From: Chionis minor | Lineage: Eukaryota > Chordata > Aves > Charadriiformes > Chionididae | Reading direction: 5' to 3' | Assembly (NCBI GenBank): GCA_013398295.1 | Contig: VZSF01009046.1 | Span: 1,146 to 65,145 of the forward strand | Length of the DNA: 64,000 bases | Shown: positions 25,046-37,290 of the stretch, piece after piece | Numbering within the stretch: the first letter of the stretch is position 1 | How the letters are laid out: every line of letters starts with the position of its first letter | Made by a program: the position numbers and the translations under genes | Notes under the pieces: generated by a model | Told to the model about the DNA's origin: nothing | The model's input: the letters and a program-made list of their open reading frames with translations, nothing else | Databases searched by the model: none

Positions 25046-26502
25046 TTTTTTTTGTAATGCACTGCTAAATTAGCTCTTAATAGAGCTAATAGACCTCATA
25101 GAGCATGACTGTGCATGACAACCCACGTGATTCATTTCCCTTCACTCCATGCTCAGCCTTGCACTCTACCAAACTTCAGTACAGACTGCTATGTCGGGAG
25201 GCTGACAAAAACATGTCTCCGAAGGATATAAAACAAAATTAACTGCCTTTTGCTTAAGAAAAAATCCATGAAGCCAGGACAATATTGATCATATTATATT
25301 TAATTTGCATCAGTAGACACATACAATAAATATATGACAAATTAATATAAATTGGAAAAAATCCTTCCACTTGTCCTGTATATCCTGATTTACATGACAA
25401 TAATACCAAAGCACATTATTAGACAATGCAGCTAAATATGATACCCCAGTGACTCTATGAGAAAACACATATTTTGGTAAGAGCAGGAAAAGCGGGACAC
25501 AGTTTCCGCAAACCTTGTTCTGTCATATCAAGGTTGAAGAGTTAATAACCTCAAAATGCTCAAACATGTGATCAAAAAGACTCCAATGTACAATTAGTAG
25601 CCTGGCAGAGAATGTATAATCAACAGTTTGAAAACCAGAATTCTAACCTTCAAGATCAGCTCAGAAAGGCAAAGGCTTTGAGCTTCTTGACACTGAATTC
25701 CCACAAGGAGAGCCTTGGATTAACAAGCTTACTAGGGCTTGCAGTTTGTTACCTTTCAGTTGCAGTTATTGAGCCACTAGCTTTCAAAAAGTTCCTCGTT
25801 ATTTCACCAATCTATAGATACCGTTCCTTTGACCTCATAGAAACCTGCGTATACTTACCATCTGATGAAGAATAGGTGCTGAGACAAGAGTTTAATGCAT
25901 TCTTGTGTTGTCACCTCAATCCAGCATGCAGAGAGCCTGAGCTGAGACCTTCACCTTGACATTAGTGCAGACTGTCAGGAGTACAGACCATGCTCCCTTG
26001 GTGCTAAAATATACCTGACATACTGATCACAGAAGGTTTTGCAATGAACTGGAGCTTATAACCAGTAACTTCACAAATGGCTAGTACTGTCATATGCGAA
26101 CATTAGAAATATTCAACTACAATGGCAGTTTTTGCCTTGCATTTTGCCCAGTAAGCTAATGAAAATGGAATAATGGTCTCCTGGCAGCCTGTTTCCTTGG
26201 ACTATCAAATCAACAAGCATAAACTCTTGAGTAACTGAACTGACAAGACTTTAGCTTTAGCTAAAGCATCAAAGCCATGCTGATCCCACTTATGAAGTCC
26301 TATACCTTGATGCAGAAATAGTGAGCCAAGCCTCACGAAGATTGATTTGTGCAATATTGCAACAGGCTAAAGGTGTTGAACTGGAGGCTGTATAAAAGAG
26401 GTCTTGACTTTGAAAAACTCCAGATGTGAGTTCTGCTCAGGTGCCTTGTGCGTGGCTGTAAACTCAGAAAAAATGAAATACCAAATCCCTAACCCAAGGA
26501 AC
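25039..26502. other. Intronic stretch, nothing recognised
   Basis: AT-rich. An 87-codon plus-strand frame (25612-25875) shows no recognisable domain and has no supporting splice or promoter context. Confidence 0.5.
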
Positions 26503-27640
26503 ATAGAATCATAGAATAGGTTAGGCTGGAAGAGACCTTTAAGATCGTCAAGTCCAACCATCAACTTAACACTGCCAAAAACACCCCTAAACCATGTCCC
26601 TCAGCACCAGATCTACCCATCTTGTAAATGCCCCCAGGGATGGCGACCCTACCACTTTCCTGTGCAGCCTGTTCCAATGTTTGATCACCTTTTTGGTGAA
26701 AAAATTTTTCCTAATACCCAATCTAAACCTCCCCTGGTGTAACTTTCTTCTTGTTCCATTGCTTGTTACTTGGGAGAAAAGATGAACCCCCACCTCTCTA
26801 CAACCTCCTTTCAGGTAGTTGTAGAGAGCAACAAAATCTCCCTTGGGCCTTCTTTTCTCCAGACTAAACAACCCCAGTTCCCTCAGCCACTCCTCATAAG
26901 ACTTGTGCTCTAGACCCTTCACCAGCTTCATTGCCCTTCTCTGGACACACTCCAGCACCTCAATGTCTTTCTATCTTTCTTGTAGTGAAGGGCCCAGAAC
27001 TGAACACAGTATTCAAGGTGAGATCTCAACAGTGCTGCATACAGGGGGACCATCACTTTCTTAGTCCTGATGGCCACACTATTCCTGACACAGGCCAAGA
27101 TGCCATTGGCTACCTGAGCACACTGCTGGCTCATGTTCAGCTGACTGTCCACCAGGACTCCCAGTTCCTTTTCTGCTGGATTCTTCCCCAAGCCTGGAGC
27201 ACTGCATGGGTTTGTTGTGACCCAAGTGTAGGACCCAGCACTTGGCCTTGTTGAACCTCATCCCATTGGTCTTGGCCCATTGATCCAGCCTGTCCAGGTC
27301 CCTCTATAGAACATTCACACACTCAAGCAGACCAAAATTCCCACCTAACTTGGTGTTGCCTGCAAGCTTACTGAGGGTGCACTCGATCCCCTTGTCCAGA
27401 TCATCAACAAAGATTAAACAAAACTGGCCCCAAAACTGAGCCCTGGCAAACACCACTTGTGATGGACCACCAACTGGGTTTAACTCCGTTCACCACCACT
27501 CTTTGGGCCTGACCTTCCAGCCAGTTTTTTCCTCAGCGAAGAGTATACCCATCCAAGCCATGAGCAGCCATTTTGTCTGGGAGAATGCTGTGGGGAAACT
27601 ATGGTGAAGGCCTTACTAAAATTCCATGTAATTAACATAT
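26503..27640 (-). mobile_element. CR1 LINE, antisense, 3' part with RT/ORF2 remnants
   Basis: On the minus strand this ends (at 26503) in the CR1 tail CTATGATTCTAT. It carries ORF2 remnants: [45 protein letters not shown] and [12 protein letters not shown] (26958-26587). Further upstream in an adjoining frame come [21 protein letters not shown] and a [23 protein letters not shown] end of the reverse transcriptase (27191-26928). About 450 bases more of degraded RT sequence reach to about 27640. The frames are broken, so it is dead. It is the longest CR1 in the window. Confidence 0.93.
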
Positions 27641-28499
27641 GAAAGCTGTCCACATGGTTACCATCTTCTTACCTGTGCTTAGGACAATTTTTCTATCTTT
27701 GTGTACAGTTTTGACAGCTTTTACATTGTCTTAGTTTTAACACTGGGTTTGGAATACATTTACTTTTCATAATAAGAAACCCAAATTGTTGATGTGGAAT
27801 GGAATCCAAAGTTCACTGAACTCAGCAGAAAAAAACCCACAGCTTGACTATATCTTGGAACCAGTAATTAGTATCTGAAACTATCTTATAACTGACATAA
27901 TACTCTTTAATAAATGTACTACAGTGCTGAAAGGAAATAGGTGCATTTAGCTGCATTGCCACATGTATGATTTTCCTCCATCTATTGTCTTGGCTTAGTG
28001 TAACTAAACATGAATAAATGTGAGGTGGAAGGTATTCTGGTAGGATAGCCTGGTTCAGTCAGTTCATCATACCGTGCAGTCTGACATCAACATACCATGT
28101 AAATAAACAGCTTTGTAAATGAAAGGTAACCACAGTTCTAGTCTTTTAGTACTCCAGAGCCTCAGCTGACTTACAGTCAGGCAGCATGTTGTCTTATTCA
28201 GTGTGGAATAATTCATGCTGTGCAACTATACTGCTTCTCATAACCAGGATAGTTTTTTTTAAAAGGTGCCCACTACTGCAAAATCTTTATTTTCACAGAC
28301 CCAAGAGCTGATAAAGGCTGCTAACAGTAGTTTACAGAATTTTCTGTATTATCGTATTGAAATATATTAAAGTATTTTATTTTTAATGCTCATGTAGAGC
28401 ACTTGCTTGTTCAAAGTTTTTGAGACAACTTTAATTGTTTAAGTTATCGCGGAACTTTAATTAAGTTAAAGTTTCAGTCACCTAGTTGGAACTAAGGCA
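27641..28499. other. Intronic stretch, nothing recognised
   Basis: AT-rich, short frames only. Confidence 0.5.
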
Positions 28500-29200
28500 C
28501 AAATGAGGCCAAATGTTGAAAACTCACTGAAACAATTTATTTAACAACAACTTGAGTGCTCATGATAGAGAGAAAGGAAGAAAGGAAAGAGGAAAGGGAG
28601 AGAAAGACTGCAGTCAGATAGTCACCACCCATGGATCCAGCATTGGTTCTTTTTACCTAGGGTATCCCTCCAGTGGTGGGAGCTCCCCTCTTAGTCTGTT
28701 TGGCCACTTTTATACTTTGGCCCTCTGGGAGGCAACAGTCATTTGCATTTGAAGTGTAGTGGGATGGTCCTAGGGTGTGGTTAAGTTGGTTATGTGCACA
28801 GTAAATGCTTGGGGGTCACACAGGTCTCTTTTCCCCTTAGCTTACAGTGTTCGTTACTTGACCCATCAGCCTGCGCAGGTGCACTCCGTAGTCAGCACAC
28901 AAAATCCCCCAGCAACAGTGACGAGGAGCTCAGCACAGTCCCACCTACACGGCATCAAAAACCATCCTTCCATCCACACACCTCCAACTGACAGTTCCCC
29001 GTGCTCTGGTGCACAGCTGGCGCACAAGCAGAGTCTCTGGCAAAGTCTCAGTTCAGAGTCCCACAAAAGTGTTTGCACATCATGTTGCAGGCTAACAGGC
29101 AAAGATCCCATGCCAAACTCTGTTATAGCTCTTTTTGTGTTTTTTTCACAACTAGTTTTGCTTCCCTGTCATTCATTATAGCTCAGCAACTGGCCTAGCT
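28500..29200 (-). mobile_element. LTR with TATA box and poly(A) signal (minus strand)
   Basis: On the minus strand a canonical TATAAAAG (28714-28707) is followed 166 bases downstream by AATAAA (28541-28536), the spacing expected for the R region of an LTR. A GC-richer U3-like region lies upstream to about 29200. A purine-rich stretch on the plus strand (28567-28608) lies within R. The family looks like an avian ERV LTR but is not named, and the ends are approximate. Confidence 0.5.
28567..28608. repeat. Purine-rich GGAAA-type low-complexity run
   Basis: Almost only A and G on the plus strand, built from GAAAGGAA-like units, inside the LTR candidate. Confidence 0.8.
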
Positions 29201-29952
29201 TGCATTATCCCTTCTTTGAATTGATTATAGGGTCAGCCAGGGAAAGACATGTCTTGCTAGTCAGCTGGATGATTTTGAACATTTTAGCTATGGGTGGCAC
29301 CTTTAAAATGGTCATAGTTCTTCTCAACTCCTTTGTAATCTGCTCTAAAACGAACTGACATGGAAGAGTCAGGAGGTAGATACACTTCAGATTCAGACAC
29401 ATTTCACCTCTGAATATAATTTCTTTAATGTGTTGGTTTGAACACCTTTATTGCTTTGAGTATTTTTAAACTAGCTGCAGATCTTGTTAGAATTATTACT
29501 GAATTTTATGAGGCTAGAAACCACCTCATATCTCTCATGGATACATATGGGATTGGGATCTGATGGATTTGGCTGTCTAGTTTGATCAGGGTTTCCACAG
29601 TGAAGCCACGTTATTTACATTCAACTCACGAAAACACAGGTCCAGCTTTTCTCCAGTAGACATTGTGGAAACCTCACAGTTAAAAGCGAAATAATCCAAC
29701 AACGGCTCTCCAAACATGCAGTGCTTATTTTTATTCTCTAACATTAGAACACATTTTAGATATATTCTGTTTTTATTTTTAGTTGTTGAATCAGCTTTAG
29801 CAATGGTAGAATTACAAGATGCTCTTCCCAGATACAGTGCTTTTAAGAAGGAAAGAAAGGAGAAAGAGAGAAAATTAGTTTTTGGAAAGTATTATTTAGT
29901 TGACTTTGTCCTCCAATAATATGTGTTAATACATATATAACATGCCAAGAAT

Positions 29953-29968
29953 ATGTGTATATACACAT
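29953..29968. repeat. 16-base perfect palindrome
   Basis: ATGTGTATATACACAT equals its own reverse complement. It is AT-rich and probably incidental. Confidence 0.9.
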
Positions 29969-32900
29969 GCCAGCAGTGGAAGTCAAATTAAAGTCTGTTC
30001 ATATTAACACTTTCACCATCTTAACTTTTTTGAGTTAAAAGAACATCTGAGTCCTAGCTCAGAGGAGATTACAAACAGGTACAAGAGACCTGGGTCCATT
30101 TCTGTGTCTGTCAATTGTTTCCTGAGTAGCCTTGGTCACTTTGCTTATTAGCATCTCCCCTTTTATAAAGACAATGCTTTCTTAAAATATCTTTAATATC
30201 TTGAATAGCCTTTCAGTCTAGTCCTGAAAAGCATGATATTGCTGTTATAAATACTTAATTGATTCACCAATTAAAAAAAAAATAAGTTGAAGATGTGAGA
30301 AGGTCAAGATTGACACTCCCAGTTATGCTGAAGAGTAGTAAGGTTGTCTAATTTAATACTCACTGATTTGCTAAGTAATTGAACTTGGAAACACACTTCC
30401 TGGTATCCAGTATAACATTTCCAAAAAACGTAGCTAAAACCATCAGCATCTCATCACTGCTAAAGGAGAGTGTCATAAGAATGTAATTTATATGAATGAA
30501 TAAATCCCACCTGAATATTTCGAGACTTTCAGTTCTCGCTTACTTTGTTGGTTATTAAATCCTGCATAATTTCAACCGCACTAGTTTTTCTGTTGCACTA
30601 TGTCAGCATTTCCATTGAAAACATCCTTTTAATAGGAATGCTGTTCATCTGCATAAAGTGCATTCTAAGCAGAAAACTAGAACATCCAGGCTGAAATTCA
30701 AGCACATTACCAGTTAAAGGAGTATTAGTAATTTTAAAAAGAATCACTTCCCTCTTTTTGAAAAAGCATATGTCAAGAATTTCAGTTTAATTTTTGAAGA
30801 TTTGTTAAGTCTTAGCTGAAAATACAAATGGCCCATAAACCACTTTGTAGAGAAATAGCTGCTAGCAGGGGAAGGGAAGGGCCTGGGAAAAACATCTATT
30901 AAATCTGTTCAGTGTTGTTAACACAAATCAGGAAATCAGTGACAGTCTGAAAAAACAAAATACCAGGATGAAAAAAAAATCTAGTAAAAAGAATGGGTAC
31001 AATTGGCTCTGATCCTAAGATGCCACTGGGAATTTCCAAATGGGACCCAGAGGATATATGAGAAGCGATTTTCAAAGGAAGTGCACGTAGGGCTGTTACA
31101 AATTATATAAGGTCTATAAGGAAAGTTACAAGTCTGATAAGGTAATTATCTGGTAAAAATACCATCCTTAAATACAAAGCAATCAAAAAAAAGCAGTAGT
31201 AGAAAGCATTGGCAGTGTATTTTGGCCCATCTCCATCTACTTTTGAGCAGGATGGGAGGAGGAGAGGGGGCCTAGCTCTGATTCTTACGTACAGTATTGT
31301 CATAGGCATTATGGCTTTATTCATTGAACTGTCATGTAGTGATTTCCAGAGGTGCAATCGCCCTAGAAAGAGTGAATATTAAAGTTTTACATGATGGACT
31401 TAACTCTAAACTTTCACAGATTTGAGTGTTGGACATGGCATGATAGTACGTAAGGCCAAAGGACTTCAAAGCTGAGGCAGCTGCACTTTGGTGGCACTGG
31501 ATCTGTGGGATGCCAACTTCTGTGGGCTCCATCTCTGATCATGAAGCCAAGAATCACCTTGGGCATAGAACATTCTTCAGATCACATCATGGTTTTTTTC
31601 TCAACACAAACTTGTTCACACATTAGTTGCAATACTTCCAAAATATTTTTTCCTTAGCTACAACTGTAAGAGTACAGCCACCCAAAGAACAAGTGTTATG
31701 ATTGCAAATTTAGTGGTTTCCTCAGCATGAACTTCTCTCTAAAATGTCTTACCTGTGATTTGTAGCAGCTGTTGTGTCACCATGCCAACTGGCTGGTAAA
31801 ACAGGGGAAAGGCACACTCAGAGTCATTTCTGAGCTGTGCAAGATCTTATGAAGAAAAGGTAGTGATTATAATAAGTAATTCCTCACCATGAAAGCTGTC
31901 TGAGAGAAAATGGAGAAAAGTAAGACTTTCAGCCAAAGAAAACCTGAGTAAGATTATCACCCCACATGAAAAAGGTTGATTTGCTTTGGAGGTTAGACCT
32001 TCCTCTGCCCCTTGAGAGCAGTGCCTGGGAAGGACTGATAATTGGCTATTTGCAAGTCCTCTGTGTGCCTGTGCTTCTGTGATGATAAAAAGTACAAGGA
32101 TTTAAAGTGAATTTCCTTACTTGATAAATTCAAGCCTTTTACCTGTGGATAATGGTTAATTTTGTCAGTTGTGTGTATAATTACCTCAATGAAGATGGCA
32201 AGTAGGGACTGAAGAAATAACACACAAGTCCTAATGGTGAGAGAGAGCAAGAATCTCTTCAATGCCTTCATCAAGGTACATAATTTCAGAAATGCAATAA
32301 TTAAAAGATAAATTCTTTGCCAAACTAGAACTACGGTGACAAGATGAACAAAAAGAGCAAAACAAACCCCTGGGAGAACAAACTAATATTGAAACAATGA
32401 CACAGTTGCTGCATATGCAGCAATCTCAACACTTTCTCAGTTGTGTAGTCGTTGTTATCACAAATAATGTATTTAAGTATTTGCTGCAATGCTATTTAGC
32501 AGATGATAATGAAATAACAGGAAAATATACATGAAAGAAGATGAAAATATCTTGCACCTCCTCACAGGGAAGCTATTAAGCATAGAAATAGGGAAATGAT
32601 AAAGAGAGAACTTGGAGGAAGGTGATTGCTACCAGCTACTTCACTGTAAACTGAGCCCTGAAGAAAAAGACAGAAGTTCCACTGAAGTGTGACAGAGTGT
32701 AATATTTGTCACCATGTGTCAACTGTGTGCTCAGGTAATGAAGAGGAATGACCTACAAGAGGCACTAGTTTTAGAAATTCATCTGTAATTACTTTCTAAT
32801 GCAGGGGCAAATCATATAAACAGAAAATAGCCATGAAGGTAAAAAATTATGCCCCTCTCATTTCAGCTTCAAACAGCCCTACTTATGTGTACATTTTGCT

Positions 32901-33910
32901 TCTTCACTCTTCTCTGTAGTCTCTGTGCTGGGTCTGAAATATTGTTTTAATATAAAATGGTTTTTTATGGACACATATACATACCACATCTCATTTACGG
33001 TCCTGACCTGGATATCACTTCAGCATCAGCATTTAGATTACAGTGTAGTCTCCTATGGTATATGTAGTATATGGTTTGAATTTCTAACTTAAAGAATAGA
33101 CACAAAGGTAATTGGTCATATCCGATATTAATACCTGTTGAAAGAATTGCCTTCACAAATGGATTTTTGCTACATTAAGCTCATCTTGGATTTTGTATTC
33201 ACTTTCTAATTTGAATTTACACAATAATAAAATAGAACATGCAGGTAATATAAATGAGGCATGAGGTGGACACAACTGAGTGGACTTCACTATTGCCTAG
33301 AAGTTACATCAACTTTGTAATTTAAGGTTAGTGCATAGACCTGTGACTAATCCATCTAGTCATCTACACTTTTAATGACAATTTGAGGGGTTTTCTTTTT
33401 CCCCTTTTTAATGTCAAAATCAAACTGGTAGTGCTTTGTCCATTTACATCAAGCTTTTAACTTTACTGTTCAGAAGTTATTGGCCGGCTTTAACTCAGAA
33501 ATTACAAGTCAATGACTTTCTAAGTCCTTCCCTCGAAACAAAACTGTTGTGAATGCTCTGTGTTAAAGTATATGAATATTAATTGTCCCATACAAAATTA
33601 AATTAAGCGAAGACAACACATTCTTGCTTTTCCTTGCTAGCAGGGTTGCTCATTGTCAAGAAGCTTCCAGAGGACATTCTGACTAAATGCATCTCACTTT
33701 TATCTACTTATGATACTGCTTAAGAAGAGGCATGAATAGTATTGAGAAATATTTCTAACAAATCACAGATAAAATTGCAGTGGAGAAACATATAAATTAA
33801 CTGTCAAGGACCTTTCTAAGGTGACATACCTGCACTTTGAACTTCAAACATTTTTAGTTTTGCCCTTTTGCCTTTTATTCTAACATAGTACAGCTGGAAA
33901 TAAATGTAGA

Positions 33911-33940
33911 TCACTGTACTTCACTGTACACCACTGTACT
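33911..33940. repeat. Three-unit 10-base tandem repeat
   Basis: Units TCACTGTACT, TCACTGTACA and CCACTGTACT lie in direct tandem. Confidence 0.9.
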
Positions 33941-34060
33941 TCAAATGTATCTTTCAACTTACTTGCTAGAGGCCTTAAAAATTGCATTATACAGTAGTAA
34001 TCAGTGGGAAATATTAACAGTCACATCTCCACAGATTAATTTAGGATATAGATATTTTCG

Positions 34061-34690
34061 TAGAATCATAGAATAGTTAGAGTTAGAAGGGACCTTAAAG
34101 ATCATCCAGTTCCAAGCCCCCTGCTATGGACAGGGATAACTTCCACTGGACCATGTTACTCAAAGCCCCATTCAACCTGGCCCTGAACACTTCCAGGGAT
34201 GGGGCATCCACAACTTCTCTGGGCAGCCTGTTCTGGTGTCTCACCACCCTCACAGTAAAAAATTTCTTCCTAATATCTAAACTAAATCTACCCTCTTTTA
34301 GTTCAAAACTGTTACCCATTGTCCTATTGCTACACTCCCTGATAAAGAGGCCCCTTTTAGGTACTGGAGGTTTCTCTGGAGCCTTGTCTTCTCCAGGCTA
34401 AACAACCCCAACTTTCTCAGTCTGACCTCATAGCAGAGGTGCTCCAGCCCTAATATCGTCTTCATGATCCTCCTCTGGACCTGCTCCAACAGGTCCACAT
34501 CCTTCTTGTGCTGAAGATTCCGAAGCTGGACACAGTACTCTAGGTGGGGTCTCATGAGAGCAGAGCAGAGGGGCAGAATCACCTTCCTCGACCTGCTGGC
34601 CATGCTTCTTTTGATGCAGCCCAGGATGCGGTTGGCTTTCTGGGCTGCAAGTGCACATTGCCATCTCATGTTGAGCTTCTCATCAGTGCT
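34061..34690 (-). mobile_element. CR1 LINE, antisense, 3' part
   Basis: The minus strand ends at 34061 in CTATGATTCTA. ORF2 remnants run from 34669 (the end of the [19 protein letters not shown], then [19 protein letters not shown] and [15 protein letters not shown]). A shifted frame completes the C-terminus ([19 protein letters not shown], then EVVDAPSLEVF) at 34319-34095. The ILGLEH and RLNGAL-type residues place it with the copy at 57963-58612, a different CR1 subgroup from the copies at 1-597 and 26503-27640. Confidence 0.93.
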
Positions 34691-37245
34691 GCTCTCAATC
34701 CATTCTCATTCATTTCATTTATTCATTTTCATTTGGGAATGTATTTTATTTTACATCAGTAAGCCATTTTTTGTGGGGGGACAATTTGGTATCATTCACA
34801 AATATTGTAAGCGCATGCTGGACCATCATATGGTAGTGGCAGATTATTTTAAAATCAGACAGCAAAATATTTTACTTTTACTTAGTCTATTAATAGAAGA
34901 CCGCATAAATTTTAGTTGCAACTTGCTGTGGCATTTAATTTATATAACAAAAGTTGCTGATAATGCAGCTTAGGGTACTGGGACACTGTTAAAATATAAA
35001 TAACAGAGGAAAATTAATCGTATCTGACACCTTCAAGGATGGTATATTCAGACTGGCATCAAAAATTTATTAATTATTCTGTTAAAGTAATCTGAGATTT
35101 TGACTGATAAAGTAAAAAGTGAATATTTCTATTCTGAAACTTGATTAATAAAGAGATACACTATTTTCATCATGGAAAATCAAACTGTTGGCTAAAATTG
35201 AATTTCTTATATACTTTGGATAAAAAGATCTACTATAATATTCTTTAAGTGGAAAAAATGGAGTCACAACTGTAATGAATGGAGTATGACTTTGGCTGTT
35301 GTCCAGTTATCCATAAATTTGCATAGATCAACAGGAATAGATAAATGAGTCAAAAACCAATGAAGCTAATTTTAGTTGGCTGAAATCAACACTATCTGGA
35401 TTTTTGGCCTTGATAACTTTATATTGATCCAATTCTTTTAGAACAATTTGATACTGAACGCATAAGTGAGTTTTTCAGACTCATCATTTATAATGGAATG
35501 TCCTCTTAAGATATCCTCTCCTTTGAATGTTTCACATGCTGTAATTTTTTTTTTTTTTTTTGATTGGAGTGAATAATCCTATTTTTCTGTCTTTACCAGG
35601 TAAAATTTAGTATCCATTTTTTTGCACAATTCTGGAAAATTAGTACTTGAATTTAAATTGTTCTCTCCCCAAAGCCACAGAAACAAGTTGAAATGTTTCA
35701 TGAATGAGAACAATCAGCATGTTCTCATGTGATTTAGTTCAGCTATACAGCTGCTTATCAGTTATGTTAGTCATACCATGGAAGATTCATCACAGTTAAC
35801 TGACACTCTGGGTATGGTGTCAAGTAGACACAACGAATTATCCTCAGTACAAAATAAAAGAAAAATATTCTCACTGCTTTCAAATATTGAATAAGCTATG
35901 AAAAATAATCTGCTAGTGGACATGCTGTGAACCAAAAGAATTCAAATTGATCCAACACTGATTATAAATAATTTACTCAAATGTAGATTTAAATCAGTTT
36001 TAAGACCAGAAGAATAGAAACAACATTTAAAAATCTTTTTCTTGTGGATTTATTTTCTGACTGACTCTTCATTTACTTTAGTGGGCCTTGTATTGAGCTC
36101 TTATACAGTAGACATAGTAGACATCTTTAGGTTCCATTTTACCGTTTGCTTCTATAATTTTAGGACTTGATAGGAAAAATACTTTGCATCTACTAACTTA
36201 TTCCCTTTGTCAAGATCTCTAAATAAAATAAATCAAATGTTCTAACCTCATGGGATTGTCAGTTTTTCTGACAGTTTTCAGTTTAAATTTACTTACAGAC
36301 AATAGGATTATCCACAGAGCTCACTAGTGGCATTATCTGTGCTTAATGTAGGTATTTTGATATACGATTAGTGTACGTCTCTTACATGTCTTACAGAAAA
36401 CCAAAATATAGATATACATTTATTTATACCTACTGTAAAAATAGGCACTTATAGATTCACTTTTCTTTAGTGACTGATGTCCATCCACTACCAAAATGCT
36501 TCAGCTGACAACATTTCATCAATGTTGGATAACATTGCCTTTGCATATCATTATGTAATGTTACAACCACATGTTAACAGTATCAGAGGGTCTTGAATTC
36601 TAAAACTCAAAATAATCTTGCACAATATCTGTGTCCTGAAGTATGTTTGTCAGGCACTGGATAAGCCCAGAAAGTTGTCTTTCTTTGATGTTCTTATAAA
36701 GAACAACTTCTGTTTCGTTAATGAGGACACCTTCTAGTTCCAGGAGGCCTCCAGTGGCTCATGGCAAATTTGTGTACCTACAGGAAGTGCAGAATAAATG
36801 TTATTCTCTTTCCCTAGCTATTTCTGAACTGCTTCATGCTAATCTTTATTTACTTCTTTAGCTGTTCTTCCAAACTTGTATTTAGAAGATTATGGGTTTA
36901 TTTGACCTATTGGAAGTATTTTTGTGGCTCGTTTATGTAAAGACGCCTCAGGGAGAAGTTAGATATTCAAAAGTCTATGTATAGATAAAAAGGAAGATGA
37001 GCATTTGCAATTTTTTTATATCTATTTTTGATAGGTTTTAATCAATTAAGTCAAAGGCTAAGTGAGAAATGGAAAGGAGAGAGTTACAGACACTTAGCAT
37101 ATTTACTCACTGAAGTAGATGCTGAACTTAGAAGGCTAGATTCTACCTTAAATTAAAATTATTCTATCTTTAAGTTTAATCATTAATTTTATCTCCTTTC
37201 ACACTAGCAAATGTATTCTAGATTTTTGCAAAATCCACTGTTTCT

Positions 37246-37290
37246 ATATTATTATTATTATTGTTATTGTTATTATTATTATTATTATTT
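37246..37290. repeat. (TTA)n microsatellite with TTG interruptions
   Basis: About 15 trinucleotide units of ATT/TTA type, interrupted twice by TTG. Confidence 0.93.

Larger units (their letters stand above)
29201..34060. other. Intronic stretch with minor repeats
   Basis: AT-rich. It holds a perfect 16-base palindrome at 29953-29968 and a three-unit 10-base repeat at 33911-33940. No credible exon was seen; frames of up to 93 codons are unrecognised. Confidence 0.55.

Noticed and set aside
34554..34973. A 139-codon plus-strand frame
   Set aside because: It is the reverse strand of a CR1 that runs on into AT-rich DNA; no known protein.
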